Source: Bacillota bacterium (GTDB lineage Bacteria; Bacillota; Clostridia; Peptostreptococcales; Anaerovoracaceae). From it: a stretch of DNA of 64,000 bases. Shown one piece after another: positions 53,825 to 64,000 of the stretch. A program made the translations under genes and the position numbers. The stretch covers positions 62,001 to 126,000 of the forward strand of contig JALEJU010000006.1 of the NCBI GenBank assembly GCA_022769485.1, read 5' to 3'. Within the stretch, counting starts at the first letter, position 1. Each line of letters begins with the position of its first letter. The notes under the pieces were generated by a model. The model was not told the origin of the DNA. It ran no database searches and saw only the letters and a list, made by a program, of their open reading frames with translations.

Positions 53825-54865
53825 TCAAAGATGAATCCGTTTTGTTACCGGCAAAATAATTTTGCAGAACCATCCGTATAATTTGCTCATACCTTTATTG
53901 TATGCATCGGAAATCGCCGGCCTTGACAAAATCCAGGTGACTGCCGCCGCTGCCGCGATGGTTAAAACATAAATTGCCGGCGTTCCCGCTCCCGGCAGTC
54001 CGAACCGCTCAATAACGTAACGAATCACAATGTGCAGTACATACACCGACATGGTATTTGCCCCGATTACCGAAAGGAAATTTTTGTTTTTGGGAGTCAA
54101 TCCGAAAAGTACAAACACCCACAGCAGGGAAATTATAAAAATTGCAGCTCTGGCTGCGATTCCCTCCAGCATTCCCATGCCGCACATTTCGTAACAATTC
54201 TTCAGATACAGCATGTTTACCGGAATCCAGCTCCCATACGCAATCCCTACAGAAACCCCCAGCAGGCAAATCATCAGAACAATAAAAACTGCCTTTGGAA
54301 TTTTCAATATCCAATCCAGATACTCCTGCTTCATACAGTATCCTAAAATAAAAAACGGAAGAAATCCGAAAGCGCGGCCCAAAGCGGCCGTAGATCCGAA
54401 AACGCATATACAGCCTGCCGCAAGAGATACCAGAACAGAAACAGGCAGTATATAAGGAATCCGACTCAACGTTTTTATAAAAAATCGATAGTAAAACATA
54501 ACCACCAGATACCAGAGCGCCATGGTAGGAACGAAAAAATTAACGGTAGCATAGCCGTTTAACAGGTATCTTATCAGATACATAATCGGCATTAAAATTA
54601 TGTACGGAAACAGGAACATTTCAAATGCCCTTTTCCTGCACTTATCTACATTTTTCGAAAAGAAACCGGATATAAAGAGAAAGCCCTGCATAATGTAGCA
54701 AAAAGCCGTGACATAAATCACCCCGGCAGGAGAATCTACGCGAAAATCTCCGTTAACCTTGAAAAAATGTGCCAACACTACAGAAAATATTAAAATTGCC
54801 TTTATATTGTCGTAAAGATAATTTCTTTGTTTCTGCTGCAATTGCCCTGTTTCCGCTATTCCCAT
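53825..54865 (-). CDS. Acyltransferase 3 family membrane protein
   Basis: About 346 aa from the ATG at 54865 (GCGAGGATC upstream); a longer open frame upstream runs into glpK and lacks a membrane pattern. About ten membrane segments; 'YDNIKAILIFSVVLAHFF' gives the N-terminal helix with the conserved His, and 'TMSVYVLHIVIRY' a second family motif. Such proteins (OatA/NodX type) O-acylate surface sugars or lipids. The first residues of the family ('R...LDxLRxxA') are replaced by 'YDNIKAIL', close to the fold used by WecH-like enzymes. Target unknown. Confidence 0.83.
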   Translation of the reverse strand: MGIAETGQLQQKQRNYLYDNIKAILIFSVVLAHFFKVNGDFRVDSPAGVIYVTAFCYIMQGFLFISGFFSKNVDKCRKRAFEMFLFPYIILMPIMYLIRYLLNGYATVNFFVPTMALWYLVVMFYYRFFIKTLSRIPYILPVSVLVSLAAGCICVFGSTAALGRAFGFLPFFILGYCMKQEYLDWILKIPKAVFIVLMICLLGVSVGIAYGSWIPVNMLYLKNCYEMCGMGMLEGIAARAAIFIISLLWVFVLFGLTPKNKNFLSVIGANTMSVYVLHIVIRYVIERFGLPGAGTPAIYVLTIAAAAAVTWILSRPAISDAYNKGMSKLYGWFCKIILPVTKRIHL

Positions 54866-54924
54866 AATAGATCCTCGCTTAAGTTTACTCACTTTTATTA
54901 TGTTGCAATAATTTATTATCGTTG

Positions 54925-56466
<1,542 letters not shown>

Positions 56467-56475
56467 TTATTATTT

Positions 56476-57633
56476 CTACAATAGATCCTGCAGAACTTTA
56501 TTCATATTGTCCAGACCCAAAGCGCTCAGCGCAAGCCGGGATCCGTTGTCTTTCAATTCCAGAAGGCCGCCGTCCAGATGCTTTTGAATGGGACGGCGAT
56601 AGAGAATCATAACATCCACATGAAAACGATCTTTAAATTCCTGCAGAGAAATTCCTTCGATCTTCCGCAGCCCCGTAAACAGGTAATCCGACATGTCGTC
56701 CTTTTCCGTATTGCGGTAGGAATCCGTCCGGGGTACATCGGTAGAATTATATGCCCCCAGATTGCCTACATTTTTGAACCGCATTCCATCTACATACGAG
56801 TGCGCCCCTAATCCAAGACCTAAATACTCCTCCATGGACCAATACTTCAAATTGTGACGGCATTCAAAGCCGGGTTTGGCCGCATTGGAAATTTCGTAGT
56901 GTACATAACCGTTCTTTTTCAATAAATCAATGGCGGTATGATACATATCCCGGTCGATATCTTCGTCCGGAAGCTCCAGCCTGCCTTCCCGGTACATCTG
57001 CGCAAAGGGAGTTCCTTCCTCCAGTTCCAGGCTGTAGAAAGAAATATGTTCCGGCTCCATAGCAATGGCTTCCTCCAATGTCTGCTTCCACATTTCCGGA
57101 GTCTGCCCCGGCAGGCCGAACATCAGATCAAAGTTGATGTTTTCAAAACCAAACTCCCTTGCCAGTTTGCAGCTCTGCTTCGCCTGCTCCGGCGTATGAA
57201 TCCGCCCTAAGGTTCTCAGCAGATCGATATGAAAGGACTGAACGCCCAGACTCAAACGGTTTACGCCGCTCCTTCGGTATTCTTCCAGCTTTTCCCCGGT
57301 TAAAGTGCCGGGATTGGCTTCGATGGTGATTTCCGGAAGGGCAAAGCCGTCCTGTTCGTCCGTCTTCACTTCAAATTCTTCATAAATTACGTCCAAGATT
57401 CTCTTGATCAGTATTTCATCCAAAATAGAAGGTGTGCCGCCGCCGAAAAAGATGGTATTCACATAGTATTTCCTGCCATAAATTGTTCCGGCCTGCCGGA
57501 TTTCCCTTAACAGCGTATTGACATACTGCAGCTGCCCCATATCCGGCTCTCCTTCAAACGAAAGAAAATCGCAGTATTTGCATTTTCTTACGCAGAAAGG
57601 AATGTGCACATAAAGTCCTAATGGTTTTTTCAT
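56476..57633 (-). CDS. hemW: HemW-like radical SAM protein
   Basis: 385 aa. Radical SAM 'YVHIPFCVRKCKYCDF' at 8-23 with CxxxCxxC and the following Phe, 'IFFGGGTPSIL' and 'LSLGVQSF'. The family was called oxygen-independent coproporphyrinogen oxidase; HemW is now regarded as a heme chaperone. Position after lepA supports HemW rather than HemN. Confidence 0.93.
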   Translation of the reverse strand: MKKPLGLYVHIPFCVRKCKYCDFLSFEGEPDMGQLQYVNTLLREIRQAGTIYGRKYYVNTIFFGGGTPSILDEILIKRILDVIYEEFEVKTDEQDGFALPEITIEANPGTLTGEKLEEYRRSGVNRLSLGVQSFHIDLLRTLGRIHTPEQAKQSCKLAREFGFENINFDLMFGLPGQTPEMWKQTLEEAIAMEPEHISFYSLELEEGTPFAQMYREGRLELPDEDIDRDMYHTAIDLLKKNGYVHYEISNAAKPGFECRHNLKYWSMEEYLGLGLGAHSYVDGMRFKNVGNLGAYNSTDVPRTDSYRNTEKDDMSDYLFTGLRKIEGISLQEFKDRFHVDVMILYRRPIQKHLDGGLLELKDNGSRLALSALGLDNMNKVLQDLL

Positions 57634-57732
57634 AAAACTTTTCTCCTAATCATCTAATCTAATCATCGCTTTTTTCAATATTGCTTTCCGGCCGCAGATC
57701 AAACTGAAATCAAATCATGCCTATTGCGCCCG

Positions 57733-59541
57733 TTATTTATTTTCATCATATTTCAGAACCGCGGTAAAGGCTTCCTGCGGAACCTCCACGGTGCCGAACT
57801 GACGCATTCGCTTCTTTCCTTCTTTCTGCTTTTCCAGCAACTTTTTCTTTCGTGAAATATCGCCGCCGTAACACTTGGCAATTACATCTTTCCGGTAGGC
57901 CTTCACCGTTTCCCTGGCGATTACCTTTTGTCCGACAGCCGCCTGAATGGGAACCTCGAACTGGTGCATGGGAATGATCTCCTTCAATTTTTCACAGACA
58001 AAACGTCCCCTCTGGTATGCCTTGGATTCGTGTACGATCATAGAAAAAGCATCCACTAAATCTTTGTTCAGCAGCACGTCTAATTTTACAACGTTTGATT
58101 TCTCGTAACGAAGGAATTCGTAATCCAGAGAGCCATAGCCCCTCGTCTTTGACTTCAGTGCGTCAAAGAAATCGTAAATAACCTCGTTCAAAGGCATTTC
58201 ATAGTGAAGCGCGACTCTGGTTTCTGTCATATACTCCATATGGGTCATTCGCCCCCGCCGATCCTGGCACAGTTCCATAATGCTGCCCACATATTCTTTC
58301 GGCAGCATAATCGTGGCTTTTACCATCGGTTCTTCAATATGATCGATTTCCACAGGGTTCGGCAGGTTGGACGGATTTTGTATCATCTCCGTCGTACCGT
58401 CTGTCTTAACTACCTTATAAATAACACTGGGCGAGGTAGTAATAATCCCCAGATCGAATTCCCGTTCCAAACGCTCTACGATAATTTCCATATGGAGCAG
58501 ACCCAGGAACCCGCAGCGGAAGCCGAACCCCAGCGCATTTGAAGTTTCCGGTTCAAACTGCAGAGCCGCGTCGTTTACCTGCAGTTTTTCCAGGGCATCC
58601 TTTACATTCTCGTACTTTTCCCCCTCCGCCGGATAAATACCGCAGTATACCATAGGCTGCATCTTCTTATAACCGGGAAGCGCCTCTTCCGTAGGGTTAT
58701 TGTCCAACGTAATCGTATCGCCTACCCGCGCGTCTGCCACCTGTTTAATACTGGCACAGATATAGCCTACCTCTCCCGCTTTTAATTCCTTTGTGGGAAT
58801 CGGTCCGGGAGAGTACACACCTACTTCCGTTACCTCATACCTCTTTTTCGTGTTCATCATGCGGATGATATCGCCTACGCCAACCCTTCCGTCAAACACT
58901 CTTGTATAAATTATAACGCCTTTGTAATTATCGTAATATGAATCGAAGATCAGCGCCTTCAGCTTTGCGTTTTCATCTCCCTGAGGCGCCGGAATTTTTG
59001 AAACGACAGCCTCCAGCACATCCACGATGTTCAGCCCTTCCTTCGCGGAAATCAACGGTGCATCCTCGGCATCGATGCCGATTACATCCTCTATTTCCGC
59101 TTTGGTCTCTTCCGGCTGCGCACTGGCAAGGTCGATTTTGTTGATAACCGGCAGGATCTCCAGATCTTCATCCAAAGCTAAATATACATTTGCCAAAGTC
59201 TGCGCTTCCACTCCCTGCGTGGCGTCCACTACAAGGATCGCACCTTCACAGGCCGCCAGGCTTCTGGACACCTCATAGGTAAAATCCACATGCCCCGGCG
59301 TATCGATCAGATTAAAAATATACTCGTTTCCGTCCTTGGCTTTATACACAAGACGGGTTGTCTGCAGTTTTATGGTAATTCCCCGTTCCCGTTCGATATC
59401 CATATTGTCCAGAAACTGCTCTTTCATATCCCTTTCGGCGACTACTCCCGTATTCTCCAAAAGCCGGTCAGCCAAAGTGGATTTCCCGTGATCAATATGT
59501 GCAATAATGCAAAAATTTCGAATCAACTGCTGATATGACAT
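57733..59541 (-). CDS. lepA: Elongation factor 4 (LepA)
   Basis: 602 aa from the ATG at 59541, directly after GGAGGAAGT. G1 '[10 protein letters not shown]', G2 'RERGIT', G3 'DTPGHVDF', G4 'NKIDL'; C-terminal domain specific to LepA ('[10 protein letters not shown]'). Ribosome-bound GTPase with a role in back-translocation and initiation. The first start (59583) adds 14 unlikely residues. Confidence 0.98.
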   Translation of the reverse strand: MSYQQLIRNFCIIAHIDHGKSTLADRLLENTGVVAERDMKEQFLDNMDIERERGITIKLQTTRLVYKAKDGNEYIFNLIDTPGHVDFTYEVSRSLAACEGAILVVDATQGVEAQTLANVYLALDEDLEILPVINKIDLASAQPEETKAEIEDVIGIDAEDAPLISAKEGLNIVDVLEAVVSKIPAPQGDENAKLKALIFDSYYDNYKGVIIYTRVFDGRVGVGDIIRMMNTKKRYEVTEVGVYSPGPIPTKELKAGEVGYICASIKQVADARVGDTITLDNNPTEEALPGYKKMQPMVYCGIYPAEGEKYENVKDALEKLQVNDAALQFEPETSNALGFGFRCGFLGLLHMEIIVERLEREFDLGIITTSPSVIYKVVKTDGTTEMIQNPSNLPNPVEIDHIEEPMVKATIMLPKEYVGSIMELCQDRRGRMTHMEYMTETRVALHYEMPLNEVIYDFFDALKSKTRGYGSLDYEFLRYEKSNVVKLDVLLNKDLVDAFSMIVHESKAYQRGRFVCEKLKEIIPMHQFEVPIQAAVGQKVIARETVKAYRKDVIAKCYGGDISRKKKLLEKQKEGKKRMRQFGTVEVPQEAFTAVLKYDENK

Positions 59542-59713
59542 ACTTCCTCCATAATAAACAAAACTTGTTTTACATTGTATCATATCCGCCCGCTGATTTA
59601 CAAGGCTTTCACGCGGGAATCATTCCTCCGCATTATCGAATGTACGCCTGTTTCCCGCTCTTCCGCCGGACGGTTACCGGAGCTGCAGATGCAGAGAGCT
59701 TTCCTTTGCTCCA

Positions 59714-59820
59714 AAATAAAAAAACAGCAGAAGCCCAATTGAACTGCAACCCACCTGCCAACAATATATCATACTGTCTGACAAATGGGGCGCAGTTTAT
59801 GTGCAAGATCCTGCTGTTTT
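59714..59820 (-). terminator. Large nested-stem terminator between spoIIP and lepA
   Basis: An outer 10-bp stem (59811-59820 with 59721-59730) encloses a second stem AACTGC/GCAGTT and a CCCA/TGGG pair, about 100 nt in all, followed leftward by a long U-run (59723-59717) in an AT-rich tail. It ends the gpr-spoIIP transcripts. The enclosed 80-nt region is more elaborate than a simple terminator and may be a regulatory RNA element. The rest of the spoIIP-lepA gap (59584-59713) holds nothing I can support. Confidence 0.6.
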
Positions 59821-59869
59821 ATCGGTTTTGATCATCTTTTAAATCTGTGCGTTATCGTAGGTCATCCGT

Positions 59870-60946
59870 TCATTGCGGCAATACCCCGGCGATTACATCT
59901 GCCAACAGAGATGCGGAATAATCTACCTGTTCGATGGTATTTTGGTTATTTCCCAATTCCAAAAGCAAATACCGGTCAGATACATATTCGTTATACCGAT
60001 ATTCTTTCGGGATAACGCTTCGTCCCAGTCCCGGGTATAACTCATTGGCTTTTGCGATTACCTGCTTGGCAAACGTGTTCAGCGAATTGATATTAGCATT
60101 GTTCTGCCCCACTACAAGGCTGAACTGCGCTCCCGTCTTTCCGTTATATGTAAAAGTATACCCCTTATTCCCAGAGTACGAAGCCGCGTCCCTGTGCAGG
60201 TCGATTACAATTTCAATGGAGGGGTATTTGGCCAAATACGACTGTACGGTTTCCAAAGAACGGCTGTAGGATTTATTGTAAGACGGAACATCGTGCAAAG
60301 TTTTATCATGAATGACGCCGATTCCTTTCTCCTGCAAACCGGAAGCCAGAATATTACCGGCCTCCCGCACAGTTCCGTATTGGTTCTGAGAATGGAAATT
60401 TCCGTCACTGACCGGCTGATAGGATTCCGTGGCATGGGTATGGTAAATTAAAACCCGTGGATTTTCGGAAATCAAAGGCTCCTGGGAGTCTTTTACCTGT
60501 ACGCCGTCTTTTTGCTCTGCTGCGGAAGCCGTTTCGGCAGCTGAAGCGCCCGGTTTTGAATCTTTTGCCTCAGAACCGGCCTCACCGTTTGCAGACGCGG
60601 TCTCCGTTCCGGTTCTGGAATCCACAAGAAGTATATCTCCTAAAGCCGCAGGCTCCGCCTTTCCTCCGTCTTCCACCTTTGTGATTCCGTTTTTGGAAAT
60701 TGCATTCTCCTCGTCTTCTTCCGGGGAAGACCTTTGAGCAGTCAATCCTCTGCTGACCGGTTCCACTACCGCGGCAATACATTCCTTCCCCATCTCCCGG
60801 GCGCTCATGCTTAAAACCGCTTCCCCGTTTCGGTTTAGGAGGCTTAAAGTCGTCGCGCCCATCAGAAGCCAAAATGCCAGGGCAAAAAACAAAAGCCTGT
60901 TCCATTTTTTATTTCTTCGGTTCCTTCGAATTCGTCTTTTTCTCAT
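59870..60946 (-). CDS. spoIIP: Stage II sporulation protein P
   Basis: 358 aa. Basic N-terminus and membrane helix (~14-33), a Ser/Glu/Ala-rich stalk (~75-150), then the amidase/endopeptidase domain with 'VLIYHTHATESYQP' (~165) and 'IEIVIDLHRDAAS' (~245). SpoIIP works with SpoIID and SpoIIM in peptidoglycan degradation during engulfment. AGGAGGTG precedes the ATG. Located with gpr as in Bacillus. Confidence 0.96.
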   Translation of the reverse strand: MRKRRIRRNRRNKKWNRLLFFALAFWLLMGATTLSLLNRNGEAVLSMSAREMGKECIAAVVEPVSRGLTAQRSSPEEDEENAISKNGITKVEDGGKAEPAALGDILLVDSRTGTETASANGEAGSEAKDSKPGASAAETASAAEQKDGVQVKDSQEPLISENPRVLIYHTHATESYQPVSDGNFHSQNQYGTVREAGNILASGLQEKGIGVIHDKTLHDVPSYNKSYSRSLETVQSYLAKYPSIEIVIDLHRDAASYSGNKGYTFTYNGKTGAQFSLVVGQNNANINSLNTFAKQVIAKANELYPGLGRSVIPKEYRYNEYVSDRYLLLELGNNQNTIEQVDYSASLLADVIAGVLPQ

Positions 60947-61060
60947 AGTACACCTCCTAAACTTATATATGACAAAGGCGTTCGTACTATGAGCAGCAAA
61001 CGTATTAAATTGATTTCAATTTTTAGATTCCGTAATTATTTATGGTAAACTTAAGGTGTA

Positions 61061-62032
61061 TTATGGAATTAAACCTGGATGCACCGTGCGGTTAATGGCG
61101 TCTCCCAAAATATACCCAAAATCCTCTACCACCCGGTCGATATCCGATACCGTAACAATCATAGTATCCCACGCTTCCGCGTTCCCGCCGGAGGAAAGCA
61201 TATTCTGTACCCCCGGCGCAGCTTTCTCCAGGCTGTCCATAATTAAAGTCCGGGAATCAATAACGGTTGGAACCCCTACTGCAATCACCGGCACACCCAG
61301 GGATTCTTTCGTCAGATTTTTCCGCATGTTTCCGGTTCCTGAGCCGGGAGATACCCCTACATCGTTGATTTGAACCGTTCGTGAAATCCGATCCAGATTT
61401 CTTGCGGCCAGCGCATCCACAGCAATGACTACGTCCGGTTTCGTAATTTCCACAGCTCCCTGAATAAGTTCCGCCGTCTCCATCCCCGTAGTGGCCATTA
61501 CGCCGGGAGCCAGTGCACTGGTACAGCTGACAACTTCATCCCGATCCGCATTCATTAAAAGAAACATATGACGCGTAACTTTAATATGACGAAGCGTAAC
61601 CGGCCCCAAAGAATCCGGCGTTACTTTCTCATTGCCCAAACCGATGATCAAGATTTTTCTCTCTCCTGTAAAGGGAAGCAATGCCGTTAATTCAGCCGCC
61701 ACTGCCTGAATAATCCGTTCCCGGAAAGGCAGAAATTTTGTCCCGGCCTCAGCTGTATGCTCATCCTTCATCTGAAAATCCGGATCATCATTTTCCAAAC
61801 CGTCTACCTCAACGGTAATATATGTTCCCAGCGGTTTCTCCATCAGCCGGCTCCCCTCATCCGTCTCGATCTCAATTCTGACTGCTTTTATCTTCTGCCC
61901 CTCTTCTCCCTGAAAAATAATGTTTTCCTTTACTTTAACACCCGGGATTTCGACTTTTTCTCCGCCCACTCCCGGATTTTTAGAATCGTAGATTTCTTTG
62001 TTCTCGATTGCCAGATCCGTCCGTATGCCCAT
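61061..62032 (-). CDS. gpr: Germination protease GPR
   Basis: 323 aa from the ATG at 62032 (GGGGAAAC upstream); a TTG at 62053 adds 7 residues. 'RTDLAIE' near the start is the propeptide region and 'IIGLGNEKVTPDSLGP' , 'DVVIAVDALAARNLDRI' and 'INDVGVSPGSGTGN' are family motifs. GPR is an atypical aspartic-type endopeptidase that degrades small acid-soluble proteins at germination. Divergent from rpsT. Confidence 0.97.
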   Translation of the reverse strand: MGIRTDLAIENKEIYDSKNPGVGGEKVEIPGVKVKENIIFQGEEGQKIKAVRIEIETDEGSRLMEKPLGTYITVEVDGLENDDPDFQMKDEHTAEAGTKFLPFRERIIQAVAAELTALLPFTGERKILIIGLGNEKVTPDSLGPVTLRHIKVTRHMFLLMNADRDEVVSCTSALAPGVMATTGMETAELIQGAVEITKPDVVIAVDALAARNLDRISRTVQINDVGVSPGSGTGNMRKNLTKESLGVPVIAVGVPTVIDSRTLIMDSLEKAAPGVQNMLSSGGNAEAWDTMIVTVSDIDRVVEDFGYILGDAINRTVHPGLIP

Positions 62033-62120
62033 ATCGTTTCCCCTTCTGCGCAAAAGGCTCTCCTTTGCGGCTCTTTTAATGCTTAAACGGTTGATTTTAC
62101 CGTCTTATCTGTATTTTTTC

Positions 62121-62149
62121 TTGCTTTTCCTCTTTTATTCCTTTATAAT
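62121..62149 (+). promoter_or_regulatory. SigmaA promoter of rpsT
   Basis: TTGCTT (62121-62126), 17-bp spacer, TATAAT (62144-62149). RNA starts about 58 nt before the rpsT ATG. Confidence 0.78.
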
Positions 62150-62213
62150 ATTTAGCGTCATATTACTAATGCTGAATAATCGGCATATAAAAAAAGAAAG
62201 TGGGGTACAAAAT

Positions 62214-62483
62214 ATGGCAAATATTAAATCTGCAAAGAAAAGAATTTCCGTTATCAACAAAAAAACAGCTGCTAACAGAAGAGTGAAAGCGCATCTGAAG
62301 GCAGTTTTGAAACATTTTGATAATGCAATTGCAGAAAAGGACATGACTGTCGCTGCGGAAAAACTGGTGCTGGCGGAAAAGAAACTCAAGCAGGCGGCTG
62401 CGAAAGGAACCATCCATAAGAATGCAGCCTACAGAAAGATTTCCAGACTGACCAAGCAGTTCAACAAAGCAAAGGCAGAATAA
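62214..62483 (+). CDS. rpsT: 30S ribosomal protein S20
   Basis: 89 aa from the ATG at 62214; a longer open frame from 61998 crosses the promoter and is not used. MANIKSAKKRISVINKK start and basic three-helix bundle with 'GTIHKNAAYRKISRLTKQFNK' end. GTGGGG 8 nt upstream. Confidence 0.98.
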   Translation: MANIKSAKKRISVINKKTAANRRVKAHLKAVLKHFDNAIAEKDMTVAAEKLVLAEKKLKQAAAKGTIHKNAAYRKISRLTKQFNKAKAE

Positions 62484-62540
62484 TGCTCACCCGTCCCCAC
62501 ACGCACATAAGTTAAATGTGCATATACGTGAAAACGTAAC

Positions 62541-62571
62541 AAAAAAGCCAGATGTGTCTCCTGGCTTTTTT
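62541..62571 (+). terminator. Terminator after rpsT
   Basis: Perfect 11-bp stem AAAAAAGCCAG/CTGGCTTTTTT (62541-62551 with 62561-62571). A second smaller hairpin GCACAT/ATGTGC lies between rpsT and it. Confidence 0.9.
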
Positions 62572-62687
62572 CATTTTTTGTTCTTATTGAATTTTTCGGA
62601 CTTCTTATATAAAACTGTATAGCAGTGATTTTTTTTTCGGTTTCTCATATATCTGAAGAAAACCCTCTTTATTGAAAGGAGGCTTCT

Positions 62688-63617
62688 ATGAGAAAGCCAA
62701 CTCCACTGCACATAGGAAGCCGGATCGCGCTTCTTGCCCCTTCTTCCTCGGTATCCGGGAAAAAGCTGGACGCCGCTCTCGCGTCCACCCGTTTTCTCGG
62801 ATTTGATCCCGTGGTATTTCCAACTGCCGCAGGACAGCACGGTTATTTTTCAGGAACGGATCAAGAGCGTGCGGACGATCTGAATCAAGCGTTTTCCGAT
62901 TCCTCCATTGAAGGTATTTTCTGCATCCGCGGCGGTTACGGAGCCGGACGGATTCTCCCTCTTTTAGATTATGACACAATTCAAAAAAATCCGAAGGTTT
63001 TCCTGGGATACAGCGATATTACGGCATTGCATACCGTATTCAATCAAATATGCGATTTCGCCACTCTTCACGCGCCCATGCCGGGAGGAAATTATATAAA
63101 CGCAGATAAAGATACAGTAAATTTACTGCGTTCTCACTTGCAGCCCCTATCCCACCGGGAAAAGGTCAGCAAAGCGCCCTGGGAAATGCTTTTCCCGGGA
63201 AATGCAGAGGGGCCGGTCTGCGGAGGCAACCTTTCCGTTCTCGTCTCCTGCCTTGGTTCTCCTTACGAAATCGACACACGGGGAAAAATTCTCTTTCTGG
63301 AGGAGGTGGCAGAAGAAACATATAAAATCGACCGAAATTTGACGGCACTTGCTTTAGCCGGAAAATTCAACGATTGTGCCGGCATCCTTTTAGGGTATTT
63401 CTTAAGCCGTTCGCCGGACGATTTGGAAACGGAACACGGCTTAACACTCTCCCAGGTTTTTGAAGAAACGATTCTGCCCTTTCAAAAACCTGTATTCACC
63501 CATTTCCCCGCCGGACACCAATATCCCAATTATTCCATTCCCATGGGGCTTCCCATTCGCCTCAACGGAGAATCAAAATCCATTGATTTCTTAGATTCTT
63601 TGACGGAATTACCTTAA
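62688..63617 (+). CDS. LD-carboxypeptidase, peptidase S66 family
   Basis: 309 aa. N-terminal '[16 protein letters not shown]' (~84-99), '[10 protein letters not shown]' with the catalytic Ser (~112), '[13 protein letters not shown]' with the catalytic Glu (~205), and '[10 protein letters not shown]' with the His (~275): Ser-Glu-His triad of LdcA/MccF. Housekeeping members cut the L-Lys/DAP-D-Ala bond of recycled tetrapeptides; MccF types detoxify microcin C. No signal peptide. AAAGGAGG 7 nt upstream. Confidence 0.9.
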   Translation: MRKPTPLHIGSRIALLAPSSSVSGKKLDAALASTRFLGFDPVVFPTAAGQHGYFSGTDQERADDLNQAFSDSSIEGIFCIRGGYGAGRILPLLDYDTIQKNPKVFLGYSDITALHTVFNQICDFATLHAPMPGGNYINADKDTVNLLRSHLQPLSHREKVSKAPWEMLFPGNAEGPVCGGNLSVLVSCLGSPYEIDTRGKILFLEEVAEETYKIDRNLTALALAGKFNDCAGILLGYFLSRSPDDLETEHGLTLSQVFEETILPFQKPVFTHFPAGHQYPNYSIPMGLPIRLNGESKSIDFLDSLTELP

Positions 63618-63653
63618 TTTTTTCAGGCAGCATAGATTCTTTTTCCTTTTTTG

Positions 63654-63662
63654 TGATATACT
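63654..63662 (+). promoter_or_regulatory. Extended -10 promoter of deoD
   Basis: TGATATACT (TGnTATACT) lies 33 bp before the deoD start; no clear -35. Confidence 0.45.
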
Positions 63663-63694
63663 ACAACAAAAATTATGTACGAAGGGGAATCATC

Positions 63695-64000
63695 ATGAGT
63701 GCACACATCTTCGCTGCAAAGAAAAACGAAATTGCGGATACGGTTTTAATGCCCGGCGATCCGCTGCGGGCAAAATTCATTGCTGAAAACTACCTGGAAC
63801 ACGCAGTCTGCTATAACCAAATCCGCGGCATGTACGGATATACCGGCAATTACAAAGGCACGCCGGTTTCTGTACAAGGCTCCGGCATGGGCATGCCCTC
63901 TATGGGAATTTACAGCTATGAACTGTTCCATGAATACGATGTAAACAACATTATTCGAATCGGCACGGCAGGCTCTTTTCATGAAAACGTAAAGGTGGGC
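63695..64000 (+). CDS. deoD: Purine-nucleoside phosphorylase, N-terminal part
   Basis: Runs off the right edge after 102 codons. '[27 protein letters not shown]' region, '[15 protein letters not shown]' , '[19 protein letters not shown]' and 'IIRIGTAGS' match hexameric DeoD, which splits purine (deoxy)nucleosides with phosphate. GAAGGGG precedes the ATG. Confidence 0.95.
   Translation, partial: MSAHIFAAKKNEIADTVLMPGDPLRAKFIAENYLEHAVCYNQIRGMYGYTGNYKGTPVSVQGSGMGMPSMGIYSYELFHEYDVNNIIRIGTAGSFHENVKVG

Noticed and set aside
61998-62213. Upstream extension of the rpsT frame
   Set aside because: It crosses the sigmaA promoter at 62121-62149, and S20 begins at MANIKSAKK.

Overview
The window is a chromosomal segment of a spore-forming Gram-positive bacterium, most likely an anaerobic member of Clostridia (Eubacteriales/Peptostreptococcales-like). 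The evidence is a full spoIIIA operon, gpr, spoIIP, yqfC/yqfD, a CIRCE-controlled hrcA-grpE-dnaK-dnaJ operon, ireB-ruvX, a NiaR-type NAD regulator and the dimeric glyQS-type glycyl-tRNA synthetase. No rRNA, tRNA, CRISPR array or intact prophage was seen. The genus cannot be fixed from the sequence alone.

Layout. 1-7.1 kb: the tail of a D-Ala-D-Ala carboxypeptidase, a DUF3343 protein, an M29 aminopeptidase, a ferredoxin-domain aldo/keto reductase, then rightward alaS-ireB-ruvX. The ruvX/yneA gap holds a perfect 16-bp inverted repeat and three phased DnaA-box-like sites. A YneA-like LysM protein follows, with a promoter carrying SOS boxes. 7.4-22.5 kb: a long leftward cluster nusB, Kae1-like, xseA, xseB, ispA, dxs, tlyA, mutS, mutL, miaA, tyrosine recombinase, ynbB-like, TVP38, covering antitermination, isoprenoid synthesis, mismatch repair and tRNA modification. 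22.7-27.3 kb: the spoIIIAA-AH operon for the forespore feeding-tube complex, with a strikingly short SpoIIIAF. 27.4-31.1 kb: nadA-nadB-nadC-niaR, with a consensus promoter overlapped by tandem 12-bp repeats. 31.2-34.3 kb: glyS, a DUF4342 protein with a Cys/Asp/Glu-rich tail, recO.

34.35-38.13 kb: an accessory island between recO and era, with a decayed IS200-type transposase, a secreted SLH-domain trypsin-like protease and an IS3-type transposase relic. 38.1-62.5 kb: the conserved Firmicutes block era, cdd, ybeY, phoH, yqfD, yqfC, yqeY, rpsU, hinT, mtaB, rsmE, prmA, dnaJ, dnaK, grpE, hrcA, hemW, lepA, spoIIP, gpr, rpsT. It is interrupted by a fused M23 peptidase/NodB deacetylase between mtaB and rsmE, and by glpK plus an acyltransferase between hemW and hrcA. 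62.6-64 kb: an S66 LD-carboxypeptidase and the start of deoD.

Most of the window is core housekeeping and sporulation. The most noteworthy signals are the DnaA-box array, the SOS-controlled yneA-like gene, the compact SpoIIIA proteins, the M23-NodB fusion, the metal-site-like DUF4342 tail, the candidate NiaR operator and the recO/era island. All identifications rest on reading the sequence and family knowledge; no database search was run.
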